Source: an uncultured Thiotrichales bacterium
GTDB lineage: Bacteria; Pseudomonadota; Gammaproteobacteria; CAIRSR01
NCBI GenBank assembly: GCA_903881315.1
Contig: CAIRSR010000091.1
Coordinates: 1 to 33,473, forward strand
Length of the DNA: 33,473 nucleotides
Direction: 5' to 3'
Within the stretch, counting starts at the first letter, position 1, and each line of letters opens with the position of its first letter. Positions 9,953 to 18,201 of the stretch are shown here, piece after piece. The notes beneath the pieces were generated by a model that was not told the origin of the DNA, made no database searches, and saw nothing but the letters and a program-made list of their open reading frames with translations. Position numbers and translations under genes: made by a program.

Positions 9953-11070
9953 CCATTAAAACGGAGACGTTGTCCCACTTGGTGGTCGCGGATCTCTCTA
10001 AGGATGCGCGCACGGTACTCGCAGCAGCGAGGGTAATACTTGTCCCTCAGTTTGAGAACCTTCCTCCCACGGTGATCAGCGTTTCCTTGCCAACCTTCGC
10101 GCAGCAAGATGCGACAACGGCTCACTTCTCACAGTATTGCGCCTCACTGAAGTCTACGATTGCGGCAGCCGAAGAGCTTGGTCTCGTGCAGACCGAACTC
10201 GCGATCAATGCCTGTCGCGAAGGCCAGCGCAAGGTATTGGACAGCACCCTAAACCGCTCCTCCTCCGGTGAGATCTTTGCCGGCACGGTTTATCTACAAA
10301 AGTTGGACGGGGTTCTAAAATCGCTCCGGCACGAATTGTGTCACCGATTCTTAGCCAAGGTGGCTGCTGAATATCTCCAGAAGAAGATTGGCGAGATGTT
10401 TCCGGTAACGGCAGTCTTTGCGACACTGCCACTCAGCCCATTTAACCCGCTCAGTATCGTACGCGACATGATCGGAAAGATTGCGGTTCCAACCGAGAAA
10501 TCCGGGGCGCTCACCACCGAGGGTGAGATCGCCGCATTATGCCAGTCCATCTTCGCTATCATAGAAAACCATTTACGAACCGAGAGCACCACCGAGCACC
10601 TCCTCGACACCGCACTCGATCGGTGCGTCCTCACCATGATGAGCCTTGCTAAACGACTTCAGGACAACCAAGATCGCGAAAACAAACTCCGCGACGAACT
10701 CCAGGCACTCAAAGCAAGGTATCCTTTGTTTAAGCGGCTTGTCGTCCTAGCGGGCGAATACAATGGCGCGAAACAGGCCATCTCTCAACAACGAGAAGGA
10801 CTCGCCGAGGAACTGAAGTCACTAGAGAGCGCCTCTTTGTGGGTCGAAACCTTCCTCCGTGGTCTGGTCGAGCGGGTACTCTGTCCGTACCTTGTCAGGA
10901 CTCGCATTGTACAAACGGTCTGTGCGGAACACGCCGAGTTAGATGAGAAGCTCAACAACCTTGGCAACAATGCAAATAGTCCCATGGCTCGTGATCCGCA
11001 ACACCAAGAAGGACTTGCGATAACCGCCACCACTTCAGGCACCTGTAGCCTGTTGCCTGCCGTTGATTAG
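9937..11070 (+). CDS. Hypothetical, mostly helical protein downstream of pilE
   Basis: I do not recognise this protein. It is about 377 residues if it starts at TTG 9937, overlapping pilE by 16 bases. No ATG occurs in frame before about residue 154, so a non-ATG start is required; TTG 9970 behind GGAG is another option. There is no signal peptide and no clear membrane segment. The central to C-terminal part (about 220-300) is rich in Lys, Glu, Gln and Leu with heptad-like spacing (KRLQDNQDRENKLRDELQAL, REGLAEELKSLES) and probably forms a coiled coil. The N-terminal third is mixed and ends near a HELCHRF stretch that is not a complete metalloprotease motif. Codon use matches its neighbours. 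It may be cotranscribed with pilY1-pilE, but nothing ties it functionally to pili. Confidence 0.72.
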   Translation: MLGELAIKTETLSHLVVADLSKDARTVLAAARVILVPQFENLPPTVISVSLPTFAQQDATTAHFSQYCASLKSTIAAAEELGLVQTELAINACREGQRKVLDSTLNRSSSGEIFAGTVYLQKLDGVLKSLRHELCHRFLAKVAAEYLQKKIGEMFPVTAVFATLPLSPFNPLSIVRDMIGKIAVPTEKSGALTTEGEIAALCQSIFAIIENHLRTESTTEHLLDTALDRCVLTMMSLAKRLQDNQDRENKLRDELQALKARYPLFKRLVVLAGEYNGAKQAISQQREGLAEELKSLESASLWVETFLRGLVERVLCPYLVRTRIVQTVCAEHAELDEKLNNLGNNANSPMARDPQHQEGLAITATTSGTCSLLPAVD

Positions 11071-11103
11071 CGTATTTCTGCACGGTTAGCGACACTTTAC
11101 TCT

Positions 11104-12090
11104 ATGCGTATCGGTTCCCACCCTCTTTCGACTCCATTAGCCCTTGCTCCCATGGCTGGGGTGAGCGATCGCCCGTTTCGGGAACTCTGCCGACGGTTCG
11201 GAGCGGGGCTGGCGGTCTCCGAGATGGTATCCGCCAACTCCCTCTTGTGGGGAAGCACCAAAACCCGCCGTCGCGCTGATCATTCCGGCGAACCATCGCC
11301 ACGCTCCGTACAGATCGTTGGCCAAGACCCCTCCCTAATGGCCGCCGCTGCTCGCTACAATGTGGAACTCGGGGCGGATATTATCGACATTAACATGGGT
11401 TGCCCGGCCAAGAAGGTCTGCAATGTAATGGCAGGATCGGCCCTACTCAAAGACGAACCCCTGGTGGCACGGATCCTCACCGCCGTTGTGAAGGCCGTAA
11501 CGGTACCCGTAACGCTCAAGATTCGTACTGGTTGGGATAAAGAGCACCGCAACGGGCCCACCATCGCTCGCATTGCCGAGGAATGCGGCATCCAAGCGCT
11601 GGCGGTTCATGGGCGTACCCGCGCTTGTGGGTATTCTGGTGCGGCTGAGTATGATACTGTCCGCACCATTAAATCGACCGTGTCTATTCCGGTCATTGCC
11701 AACGGGGATATCTGTAGCCCCGAACAGGCGCGGGACGTGCTTCTGTACACCGCCGCCGATGGCATCATGATCGGACGTGCGGCACAAGGTCGGCCCTGGC
11801 TTTTTCAGCAGGTGCAGCACTTCTTAACGACCGGAAAACACCTCCCAAACCCCGCACCTACTGTAGTGCGGGACATCATCCTAGAGCATCTCGGCAATCT
11901 TTATGCCTTCTACGGAACGGCAACCGGATTGCTGGTGGCGCGTAAACATCTATCCTGGTATGTAAGAGGAACCCCTGGTGCGGGCGGGTACCGCGCTCTT
12001 GTTAATCGAACCAACACTATAGAACAACAGGTCGCGCTCACGCGAGACTACTTCGACCGCCTACTCGATGTGGAGGAACGTATCGTATGA
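11104..12090 (+). CDS. dusB: tRNA-dihydrouridine synthase B
   Basis: This FMN- and NADPH-dependent enzyme reduces uridine to dihydrouridine in the tRNA D-loop. At 328 residues it matches DusB length. The TIM-barrel start PLALAPMAGVSDRPFR, the catalytic-Cys motif DINMGCPAKKV (Cys100), TLKIRTGW, AVHGRTR, VIANGDI and GIMIGRAAQGRPW are all present and in order. The stop overlaps the fis start as ATGA (12087-12090), the classic dusB-fis pairing of Gammaproteobacteria. The 33-base gap upstream of the ATG shows no strong Shine-Dalgarno, so the start rests on family alignment. Assignment to DusB rather than DusA or DusC follows from the fis linkage and the MGCPAKKV motif. Confidence 0.96.
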   Translation: MRIGSHPLSTPLALAPMAGVSDRPFRELCRRFGAGLAVSEMVSANSLLWGSTKTRRRADHSGEPSPRSVQIVGQDPSLMAAAARYNVELGADIIDINMGCPAKKVCNVMAGSALLKDEPLVARILTAVVKAVTVPVTLKIRTGWDKEHRNGPTIARIAEECGIQALAVHGRTRACGYSGAAEYDTVRTIKSTVSIPVIANGDICSPEQARDVLLYTAADGIMIGRAAQGRPWLFQQVQHFLTTGKHLPNPAPTVVRDIILEHLGNLYAFYGTATGLLVARKHLSWYVRGTPGAGGYRALVNRTNTIEQQVALTRDYFDRLLDVEERIV

Positions 12091-12386
12091 ACCACCCGCC
12101 CATGGTGGAGCAACCAAACCCAGTCACATCATCGGTACCGACTGGTGCTGCGCCATTTGCCGCCTGCATATACGAGGCACTCGATCGGTATTTCATCGAT
12201 CTAGAAGGACAGCCGCCCAGCAATCTCTACCAACTGGTCATGAATGAGGTCGAACGCCCCCTTTTGAATGCCATCCTCACTCGCACCCACGGCAACCAAA
12301 GCAAGGCCGCGCACATGCTGGGCATCAACCGTGGCACACTGCGCAAGAAACTTATTCAGCACGGCCTAGACGTGATATTAGGATAA
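12087..12386 (+). CDS. fis: DNA-binding protein Fis
   Basis: Fis is a small homodimeric nucleoid protein that bends DNA and regulates growth-linked promoters. The protein has 99 residues, the normal Fis length. The C-terminal helix-turn-helix NQSKAAHMLGINRGTLRKKL (about residues 70-89) is close to the E. coli version. The preceding helix VERPLLNAILTRTHG fits the dimer core. The N-terminal 30 residues are Pro/Thr/Ser-rich and divergent, as usual for the mobile arm. It is translationally coupled to dusB by an ATGA overlap and lies 4 bases before purH, so the three genes are probably one transcript. Confidence 0.96.
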   Translation: MNHPPMVEQPNPVTSSVPTGAAPFAACIYEALDRYFIDLEGQPPSNLYQLVMNEVERPLLNAILTRTHGNQSKAAHMLGINRGTLRKKLIQHGLDVILG

Positions 12387-12390
12387 TTAG

Positions 12391-13947
12391 ATGATTACTC
12401 GCGCCTTACTCAGCGTTTCCGATAAAACTGGCATCCTTGCCTTCGCCCGCTCCCTCACGGAACTCGGCATTGAGGTAATCGCCACTGGCGGCACCGCACG
12501 GCTGCTCATCAACGCTTCCGTACCCGTTACCGAGGTCTCTGACTACACTGGTTTCCCGGAGATGATGGATGGACGCCTCAAGACCCTTCATCCTCGGATC
12601 CATGGTGGTCTATTGGGTCGTCGCGGCACAGATGACGCCGACATGGCAAAACACGGCATTGCCCCGATTGATCTCGTGGTTGTCAATCTCTACCCGTTTG
12701 AACAGGTGATCGCCCGCACCAATTGCCCACTCGCAGAGGCCATTGAGAACATCGACATCGGCGGGCCAACCTTGTTGCGCGCAGCAGCCAAGAATCACGC
12801 CTCGGTCACGGTGGTGGTAGATGCTGCGGACTACGAGCCTATCCTCGCCGAGCTACGCGAACAAGGAGAGGTGACGAGTGCGACCCGTTTCGCGCTTGCG
12901 GTAAAGGCATTCGAACATACCGCCCGTTATGACGGTGCCATTGCCAACTACTTGGGCAGCCGCGTAGGCGCAGGGGGGGCAACACCCTTCCCGCAGACGC
13001 TAAACCTCCAGTTCACCAAGGTTCAGGGCCTGCGCTATGGCGAGAATCCTCACCAACAAGCCGCTTTCTACCGCGAGCACGCCCTGCTCGAACCTGGTAT
13101 CGCCAGTGCTCATCAGATCCAGGGCAAGGAATTGTCCTACAACAACCTAGCAGATATCGATGCCGCCTTAGAATGCGCAAAGGCATTCGATGTGCCGGTC
13201 TGCGTTATCGTCAAACACGCCAACCCCTGCGGTGTGGCCGTGGGGGAAGACCTACAGAGCGCCTACGACCGCGCGTACCGCACCGATCCTACCTCGGCAT
13301 TCGGCGGCATCATTGCCGTGAATCGCCCGCTCAATCGCGCCGTTGCCACCAGCATTATCGAACGCCAGTTCGTAGAGGCCATCATTGCGCCAGAGATCCT
13401 GCCCGAAGCCCTGCCCATCCTCGCCACCAAGAAGAACGTGCGCGTGCTGGCCTGTGGCGACTGGAGCGGTGTGCGGAGTGGTGCGCTAGACTTCAAACGC
13501 ATCGTCGGCGGTTTACTGGTGCAGGATCGTGATCTTGGTCTAGTCGCAGAAGAGGATCTCCGCGTGGTCACCAAGCGCTCACCGACTGACGCCGAGCGCG
13601 CCGATCTCGCGTTCGCCTGGAAGGTCGTCAAATTTGTAAAATCTAACGCCATCCTGCTCGCCCGCGACGGCATGACCATCGGCATTGGCGCAGGCCAAAT
13701 GAGCCGCGTGTATTCCGCCCGCCTTGCCGTTTTAAAGGCCAGCGACGCCGGTCTCTCCACCCAGGGCACGGCACTTGCCTCAGACGCCTTCTTCCCGTTC
13801 CGCGACGGACTGGATCAGGCTGCCGAGATGGGGGTCAGCGCCGTAATCCAACCCGGTGGGTCAATGCGCGACGCAGAGGTCATTGCTGCCGCCAACGAAC
13901 ACAACATTGCGATGGTGTTTACCGGTATGCGTCACTTCAGACATTAA
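12391..13947 (+). CDS. purH: Bifunctional AICAR transformylase / IMP cyclohydrolase
   Basis: PurH carries out the last two steps of de novo IMP synthesis: formylation of AICAR by 10-formyl-THF and closure of FAICAR to IMP. At 518 residues it is the standard length. The N-terminal MGS-like cyclohydrolase domain has [22 protein letters not shown] and the [24 protein letters not shown] block. The C-terminal transformylase domain has [46 protein letters not shown] and [19 protein letters not shown] lies 7 bases before the ATG. It follows fis by 4 bases and precedes lpxH by 4 bases, consistent with a continuous operon. Confidence 0.97.
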   Translation: MITRALLSVSDKTGILAFARSLTELGIEVIATGGTARLLINASVPVTEVSDYTGFPEMMDGRLKTLHPRIHGGLLGRRGTDDADMAKHGIAPIDLVVVNLYPFEQVIARTNCPLAEAIENIDIGGPTLLRAAAKNHASVTVVVDAADYEPILAELREQGEVTSATRFALAVKAFEHTARYDGAIANYLGSRVGAGGATPFPQTLNLQFTKVQGLRYGENPHQQAAFYREHALLEPGIASAHQIQGKELSYNNLADIDAALECAKAFDVPVCVIVKHANPCGVAVGEDLQSAYDRAYRTDPTSAFGGIIAVNRPLNRAVATSIIERQFVEAIIAPEILPEALPILATKKNVRVLACGDWSGVRSGALDFKRIVGGLLVQDRDLGLVAEEDLRVVTKRSPTDAERADLAFAWKVVKFVKSNAILLARDGMTIGIGAGQMSRVYSARLAVLKASDAGLSTQGTALASDAFFPFRDGLDQAAEMGVSAVIQPGGSMRDAEVIAAANEHNIAMVFTGMRHFRH

Positions 13948-13951
13948 CCGA

Positions 13952-14716
13952 ATGGCTACCTTATTTGTCTCTGACCTCCATCTCTCTGCGGAACGCAAGC
14001 CCGTTACGGACAGTTTCTTGGCGTTTCTCGCAGGAATTGCCCGAGAGGCGGAAGGTCTTTATATCTTAGGAGATCTTTTCGATCGGTGGCTCGGCGACGA
14101 TGCCGCGCAACCAGAGGACAGGCGGGTGCTAACCGCCCTGCGCACCCTCACCGCAAGCGGCGTTCCGCTGTGGGTTATGTCAGGCAACCATGACTTTCTC
14201 TACAGTTCACGCTTTGCGAGCGAAACTGGCTGCGAACTCCTCCCCGACCCGTATGTCCTAGACCTATACGGCACCAAAACCCTATTGATGCACGGCGACT
14301 TGCTCTGTACCAACGATATCCCCTATCAGAATTTCCGCAAGATGGTACGAGACCCCGCCTGGCAGGCGACGCAACTGGCAAAACCCGTTGCGGCTCGTTT
14401 AGAAATGGCGCGGGAGTTACTGTCGCTGAGTCACATCCACACCGCCGCAAAGGACGATGCAACCCTGGCCGTCAACCAAGACGCCGTAGAGTCGAGGCTA
14501 CGCGCTTATGATGCACAGCTCCTGATCCACGGACACACCCACCGCCCCAATCACCACTGCTTTTTGTTGGACGGGAAGGAGGCGCTACGCATCGTGCTAC
14601 CAGACTGGCACATGAACGAAAGCACTGGGAAGACAGACAAAGAAACGGGTTACGAACGGGGTGGCTACTTGCGGGTTACTGCGCACAAACGGGAAACACT
14701 GCCACTAACAAGCTAG
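13952..14716 (+). CDS. lpxH: UDP-2,3-diacylglucosamine diphosphatase
   Basis: LpxH hydrolyses UDP-2,3-diacylglucosamine to lipid X and UMP on the cytoplasmic face of the inner membrane, an essential step of lipid A synthesis in most Gammaproteobacteria. The calcineurin-like metallophosphatase motifs appear in order: SDLHL (Asp8, His10), GDLFDRW (Asp41), SGNHDFL (Asn79, His80), LMHGDLL and HGHTHRP. Length is 254 residues from the ATG at 13952, against about 240 in E. coli. The open frame extends upstream into purH, but that part has no family similarity and would overlap purH, so 13952 is chosen. The C-terminal 20 or so residues (ESTGKTDKETGYERGG) are longer than usual. Confidence 0.95.
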   Translation: MATLFVSDLHLSAERKPVTDSFLAFLAGIAREAEGLYILGDLFDRWLGDDAAQPEDRRVLTALRTLTASGVPLWVMSGNHDFLYSSRFASETGCELLPDPYVLDLYGTKTLLMHGDLLCTNDIPYQNFRKMVRDPAWQATQLAKPVAARLEMARELLSLSHIHTAAKDDATLAVNQDAVESRLRAYDAQLLIHGHTHRPNHHCFLLDGKEALRIVLPDWHMNESTGKTDKETGYERGGYLRVTAHKRETLPLTS

Positions 14717-14760
14717 ACATTACCGGAAACATCCCCACTTACGTGCGCCCCTTCAGGCCG

Positions 14761-14775
14761 CCCCGCTTCGCGGGG
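14761..14775 (+). terminator. Short GC-rich hairpin in the lpxH/sgp convergent gap
   Basis: CCCCGC-TTC-GCGGGG forms a perfect 6-bp stem, followed only by AATTT. It lies 45 bases after the lpxH stop and 87 bases beyond the end of the convergent minus-strand gene. It could end transcription from either side, but no real T-tract follows on either strand, so the assignment is weak. Nothing else stands out in 14717-14861. Confidence 0.35.
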
Positions 14776-14861
14776 AATTTCCGATAACATCCGCCTGCAA
14801 TCCTCACACACAGAGGCTTTGCGCCCCGTCTGCTTCCTTGCAGAGAACAGCTCTGCCGAAA

Positions 14862-15377
14862 TTACTTAGACGTGGTAGCAGGAGCAGCCACGGGAGGAGC
14901 AGCCACAGGAGCGGCTGGAGGATAACCGTACGCCGGGCCACCCCAAGCAGGAGCATAGCCATAGCCGGGAGGAGGATAGCCATAGCCGTTGTAGCCGTTG
15001 CCCCAGCCGTTGCCATTGCCGTAGCCGTAGCCGTTGCCATAGCCATTGCCGTAACCGTTACCATAGCCATTGCCATTGCCATTGCCATAGCCATTGCCGT
15101 AGCCGTTGCCATAGCCATTGCCATGAGCATTGCCACTGAAGCCGAAGCTCATGCCACCGCTGCCACCGCCGTCACCGAGCCAGTCGCCGCCGCCGCCGTT
15201 GCCCCAGTTACCACCGTTGCCCCAGTTGCCACCGTTGCCCCAGTTGCCATTGTTGCCCCAGTTGCCACCGTTACCATTACCCCAACCCGGACCCCACCAA
15301 GCATTGGCGGATACGGAAACAAGACTGCTCACGCCCAACAGGGCGGCAATTGCTACTGACCGAGTCAGCTTCTTCAT
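14862..15377 (-). CDS. Putative sulfur globule envelope protein (SgpA/SgpB-like)
   Basis: The protein has 171 residues. Residues 1-26 form a Sec signal peptide (MKKLTRSV, a hydrophobic core, SANA) with likely cleavage before WWGPGWGN. The mature part is almost only Gly, Asn, Tyr, Trp and Pro: four NWGNGG repeats (about residues 39-62), a GGMSFGFSGNAHG linker, GNGY/GNGN repeats (about 86-119), then a Pro/Ala/Tyr-rich tail. Sulfur globule proteins of purple sulfur bacteria share this build: a signal peptide, high Gly/Asn/aromatic content, and an FSGNA-type segment before GNGYG repeats. They coat sulfur deposited in the periplasm during sulfide or thiosulfate oxidation. GGGAGA lies 6 bases before the ATG. 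A generic glycine-rich cell-surface protein is the alternative. The carbon-fixation genes nearby favour the sulfur reading. Confidence 0.75.
   Translation of the reverse strand: MKKLTRSVAIAALLGVSSLVSVSANAWWGPGWGNGNGGNWGNNGNWGNGGNWGNGGNWGNGGGGDWLGDGGGSGGMSFGFSGNAHGNGYGNGYGNGYGNGNGNGYGNGYGNGYGNGYGYGNGNGWGNGYNGYGYPPPGYGYAPAWGGPAYGYPPAAPVAAPPVAAPATTSK
15021..15122 (-). repeat. In-frame 6/12-nt microsatellite coding for GN/GNGY repeats
   Basis: On the plus strand the pattern is repeated GTTGCC/ATTGCC and GTAGCC/ATAGCC hexamers, which read on the minus strand as alternating Gly-Asn and Gly-Tyr codon pairs. The period is 6 or 12 bases, so gain or loss of units keeps the frame. Third-base differences between copies show the array has diverged rather than being freshly copied. 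Confidence 0.8.
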
Positions 15378-15425
15378 GCAAATCTCCCGAATAATCGATT
15401 ACAGATTGGTGAGTGAAACGGCTAA

Positions 15426-15438
15426 TTGGTACTACCAA
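15426..15438. promoter_or_regulatory. Small palindrome in the sgp leader region
   Basis: TTGGTA-C-TACCAA is a perfect 6-1-6 inverted repeat, 49-61 bases upstream of the sulfur globule gene start. It could be an operator or a leader hairpin. A nearby minus-strand TAGAAT lies 19 bases beyond a TTGCGA, a poor sigma-70 spacing, so I do not call a promoter. Confidence 0.25.
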
Positions 15439-15526
15439 ATCGTTAGATCAAAGCATATCAGACACAAACTCCATAACGCACTCATTCTACCACCTTTTCG
15501 GCCACACTTCGCAAGTACCCCCTTCA

Positions 15527-15565
15527 GGGTAGACAACAATTACAGTAGGTGATTGGTGTCTACCC
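15527..15565. repeat. Long inverted repeat (14-bp arms, 11-nt loop) between fba and sgp
   Basis: The left arm GGGTAGACAACAAT and the right arm ATTGGTGTCTACCC pair over 14 positions with one mismatch, around the loop TACAGTAGGTG. It starts 29 bases beyond the fba stop on the minus strand and ends 150 bases before the sgp start. As RNA from the fba side it is a stable stem but lacks a following T-tract. It may be a 3'-end stabilising stem or terminator for the tkt-fba transcript, or a regulator site for sgp. Confidence 0.5.
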
Positions 15566-15593
15566 ACAAACGAGATACCTCACGCAAAAGGCA

Positions 15594-16658
15594 TCAACGA
15601 ATGCGAGGATTCAACTTGCCAGAGCTGTACTGCGCTGTCATCACCTCTAGCGACACTGGCTTCATCTTCGACGCCTGACCACTCGCGCCAAAGGCCTCGT
15701 AACGTAACTTGCAGAGATCCTTCATGGCCTTGGTAGACGCCTTCAGATACTTGCGAGGGTCGAATTCCTTAGGATTTTCAGCCATGAACTTGCGAATCGC
15801 ACCGGTCGACGACATCCGCAGGTCGGTATCGATGTTTACCTTGCGCACACCATGGCGAATCCCCTCCTGGATCTCCTCTACTGGCACACCGTAGGTCTGC
15901 CCCATATCCCCGCCAAATTTATTGATAATATGTAACCAATCCTGGGGGACTGAGGAGGAGCCGTGCATCACCAAATGGGTATCCGGGATACGCGCATTGA
16001 TCGCCTTGATGCGCTCAATGGCCAGAATATCGCCGGTAGGGGGGCGGCTAAATTTGTATGCCCCATGGGATGTACCGATAGCGATAGCCAGGGCATCCAC
16101 TTGGGTGTCGCGCACAAAACGAGCGGCTTCCTCGGGATCAGTGAGCAGTTGGGAGTGGTCTAATACCCCTTCAGCCCCCCCACCATCCTCTTCACCGGCA
16201 ATACCGGTCTCGAGTGACCCGAGACAACCGAGTTCGCCCTCGACCGACACACCACAGGCGTGGGCCAGCTCTACCACCGACCTCGTCACGCGCACGTTGT
16301 ACTGATAATCCGACGGGGTCTTCATGTCCTCGCGCAGCGAACCATCCATCATCACCGAGGAAAACCCAAGCTGGATGGAACGAAAGCATACCGCCGGGGA
16401 CGAGCCATGATCCTGGTGCATACACACCGGGATATGAGGCCACTGCTCAATAGCAGCCTCGATGAGGTGACGCAAAAAGGGCGCTCCCGCGTAACTACGG
16501 GCACCGGCTGATGCCTGGACAATCACCGGACTATCGGTTTCATCAGCCGCCTGCATAATCGCATGCATCTGCTCCATGTTATTGACATTAAAGGCCGGTA
16601 CTCCGTAACCATGTTCAGCAGCGTGATCCAACATTTGACGCAGGGCAATGAGAGCCAT
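15594..16658 (-). CDS. fba: Class II fructose-bisphosphate aldolase, Calvin-cycle subtype
   Basis: This zinc-dependent aldolase interconverts fructose-1,6-bisphosphate with DHAP and GAP; the CbbA subtype also makes sedoheptulose-1,7-bisphosphate in the Calvin cycle. The protein has 354 residues, typical of the CbbA/Fba subtype. Diagnostic stretches are [23 protein letters not shown] (metal site), [45 protein letters not shown] and [15 protein letters not shown] lies about 6 bases before the ATG. It is the last gene of the tkt-gap-pgk-pyk-fba cluster, 39 bases after pyk. The subtype is inferred from length and the EEDGGGAEG loop region. Confidence 0.95.
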   Translation of the reverse strand: MALIALRQMLDHAAEHGYGVPAFNVNNMEQMHAIMQAADETDSPVIVQASAGARSYAGAPFLRHLIEAAIEQWPHIPVCMHQDHGSSPAVCFRSIQLGFSSVMMDGSLREDMKTPSDYQYNVRVTRSVVELAHACGVSVEGELGCLGSLETGIAGEEDGGGAEGVLDHSQLLTDPEEAARFVRDTQVDALAIAIGTSHGAYKFSRPPTGDILAIERIKAINARIPDTHLVMHGSSSVPQDWLHIINKFGGDMGQTYGVPVEEIQEGIRHGVRKVNIDTDLRMSSTGAIRKFMAENPKEFDPRKYLKASTKAMKDLCKLRYEAFGASGQASKMKPVSLEVMTAQYSSGKLNPRIR

Positions 16659-16697
16659 GCTAATCTCCTGGGTTGAGGGGTGTGCTTAGAAGCAAGT

Positions 16698-18146
16698 TTA
16701 GTTCTCTTGGGTAACAGCCATGGCACCCACGCGCACGATCTTCATGGCGTTGGTACCACCTTGGACACCGATTAGGTCACCTTTTGTAATGATAACCAGA
16801 TCACCATCCTCCACCATGCGGCGGCTCAACAACTCTTGCACAGCGGCAAGGTTGATCTTGTTGTGATCTGTCGTAGAAATATCAAAGTGTACCGGATAGA
16901 CATCCCGATAAAGGGTGACCTTGCGCTCGGTCTCCACATGCGGAGTCAGCGCAAAAACGGGAATACCCGAGCTAATCCTTGACATCCACAACGGGGTGGA
17001 GCCAGATTCGGTGAGCGCGATAATCGCCTTCACACCCACATGATTCGCCGTATACATTGTGGCCATGGCAATGGCCTCATCGATTCGGGAGAAACACTGG
17101 TTCACCCGGTAATCGCTAGTCACCGCCAGACGCTGTTTTTCCGCACCAAGGCAGACCCTGTCCATGGCAGACACAGCCCGATCCGGATACTGTCCTACCG
17201 CCGTCTCCGCCGATAGCATAACAGCATCGGTACCATCTAGAACGGCGTTCGCTACGTCAAACACCTCAGCACGGGTAGGTACCTGGCTGTAGATCATCGA
17301 CTCCATCATCTGGGTGGCGGTAATAACCACCTTGTCCATGTTGCGGGCTCGATGGATGATGTATTTCTGCACTCCGGGCAACTCCGCGTCACCGATCTCC
17401 ACGCCGAGATCCCCGCGAGCGATCATGAGCGCATCAGAGGCCGCGATAATCTCATCGAGCGCGTCAAGCGCTTCCGCTCGCTCAATCTTAGCCACGATCC
17501 CGCCACGCCCTCCCGCAGCGCGCAACAAGGTGCGCGCATCCTCGAGATCCCTCGCGCATCGAGGAAAGGAGACCGCCACGTAGTCCGCCTGAAGGGCCGC
17601 AGCCGTCTCAATGTCAGTCTTGTCCTTCGCGGTGAGCGCAGGTGCCGAAAGACCGCCTCCTTGGCGATTGATGCCCTTGTTGTTAGAGAGTTCACCCCCC
17701 ATCACAACCCGGGTACGGATGGTGACACCCACCACCTCTTCTACGTGGAGAACGATGCGCCCATCATCCAACACCAAGACATCGCCACCACGGACATCAT
17801 TGGTCATCTCCTTGTAGGCAAGCCCGACCCGCTCCTCGGTGCCCGCTTCTTCCGCGAGCGAGGTATCTAGGGTAAATTCGGCACCTTCCTTCAGCATCAC
17901 CTTCCCGTTGCGAAAGCGCTCGATCCGCAACTTAGGGCCCTGGAGATCCGCCAGTACACCGACCTCTCGACCCCGTAGACGGGCAAGCCCCCGCACCTGT
18001 TCAGCAAGCGCGATGTGGTCGCTCGCACGTCCATGCGAGAAATTGATACGCACCACATCGACACCTGCATCAAGCATCCGCGCCAAAACCTTCGGGTCGC
18101 TCGTGGCGGGCCCCAATGTGGCGACAATCTTCGTTCTTCTTGGCAA
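16698..18146 (-). CDS. pyk: Pyruvate kinase
   Basis: The enzyme converts phosphoenolpyruvate and ADP to pyruvate and ATP. It has 482 residues. RRTKIVATLGPA, DVVRINFSHG, LADLQGPKLRI, KDKTDIE, VAKIERAEALD, MIARGDLGVEIG, ITATQMMESMI and GTDAVMLSAETAVGQYP are all present, and the C-terminal regulatory domain (about 355-480) ends GGTNAMKIVRVG. The start is TTG at 18146, supported by AAGAAGG about 8 bases upstream and by the family's N-terminal RRTKIVATLGP; there is no suitable ATG. The gene sits 55 bases after pgk and 39 before fba. A pyruvate kinase inside a Calvin-type cluster is common in sulfur-oxidising gammaproteobacteria and links fixed carbon to pyruvate. Confidence 0.96.
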   Translation of the reverse strand: MPRRTKIVATLGPATSDPKVLARMLDAGVDVVRINFSHGRASDHIALAEQVRGLARLRGREVGVLADLQGPKLRIERFRNGKVMLKEGAEFTLDTSLAEEAGTEERVGLAYKEMTNDVRGGDVLVLDDGRIVLHVEEVVGVTIRTRVVMGGELSNNKGINRQGGGLSAPALTAKDKTDIETAAALQADYVAVSFPRCARDLEDARTLLRAAGGRGGIVAKIERAEALDALDEIIAASDALMIARGDLGVEIGDAELPGVQKYIIHRARNMDKVVITATQMMESMIYSQVPTRAEVFDVANAVLDGTDAVMLSAETAVGQYPDRAVSAMDRVCLGAEKQRLAVTSDYRVNQCFSRIDEAIAMATMYTANHVGVKAIIALTESGSTPLWMSRISSGIPVFALTPHVETERKVTLYRDVYPVHFDISTTDHNKINLAAVQELLSRRMVEDGDLVIITKGDLIGVQGGTNAMKIVRVGAMAVTQEN

Positions 18147-18201
18147 AGCCTGCGCCTTCTTGTATAGACTAGGATGAGCAACCCTGCGCTAACCAGCAGA
18201 A

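Noticed and set aside
13856-13951. Upstream extension of lpxH from ATG 13856
   Set aside because: It overlaps the conserved purH end, and family similarity begins only at MATLFVSDLHL (13952).
14838-15359. A 173-codon plus-strand frame of Ala/Val/Ile repeats, which could look like a repetitive membrane protein
   Set aside because: It is the exact antisense of the sulfur globule gene; the minus strand has the signal peptide and a good ribosome site, this one has neither.
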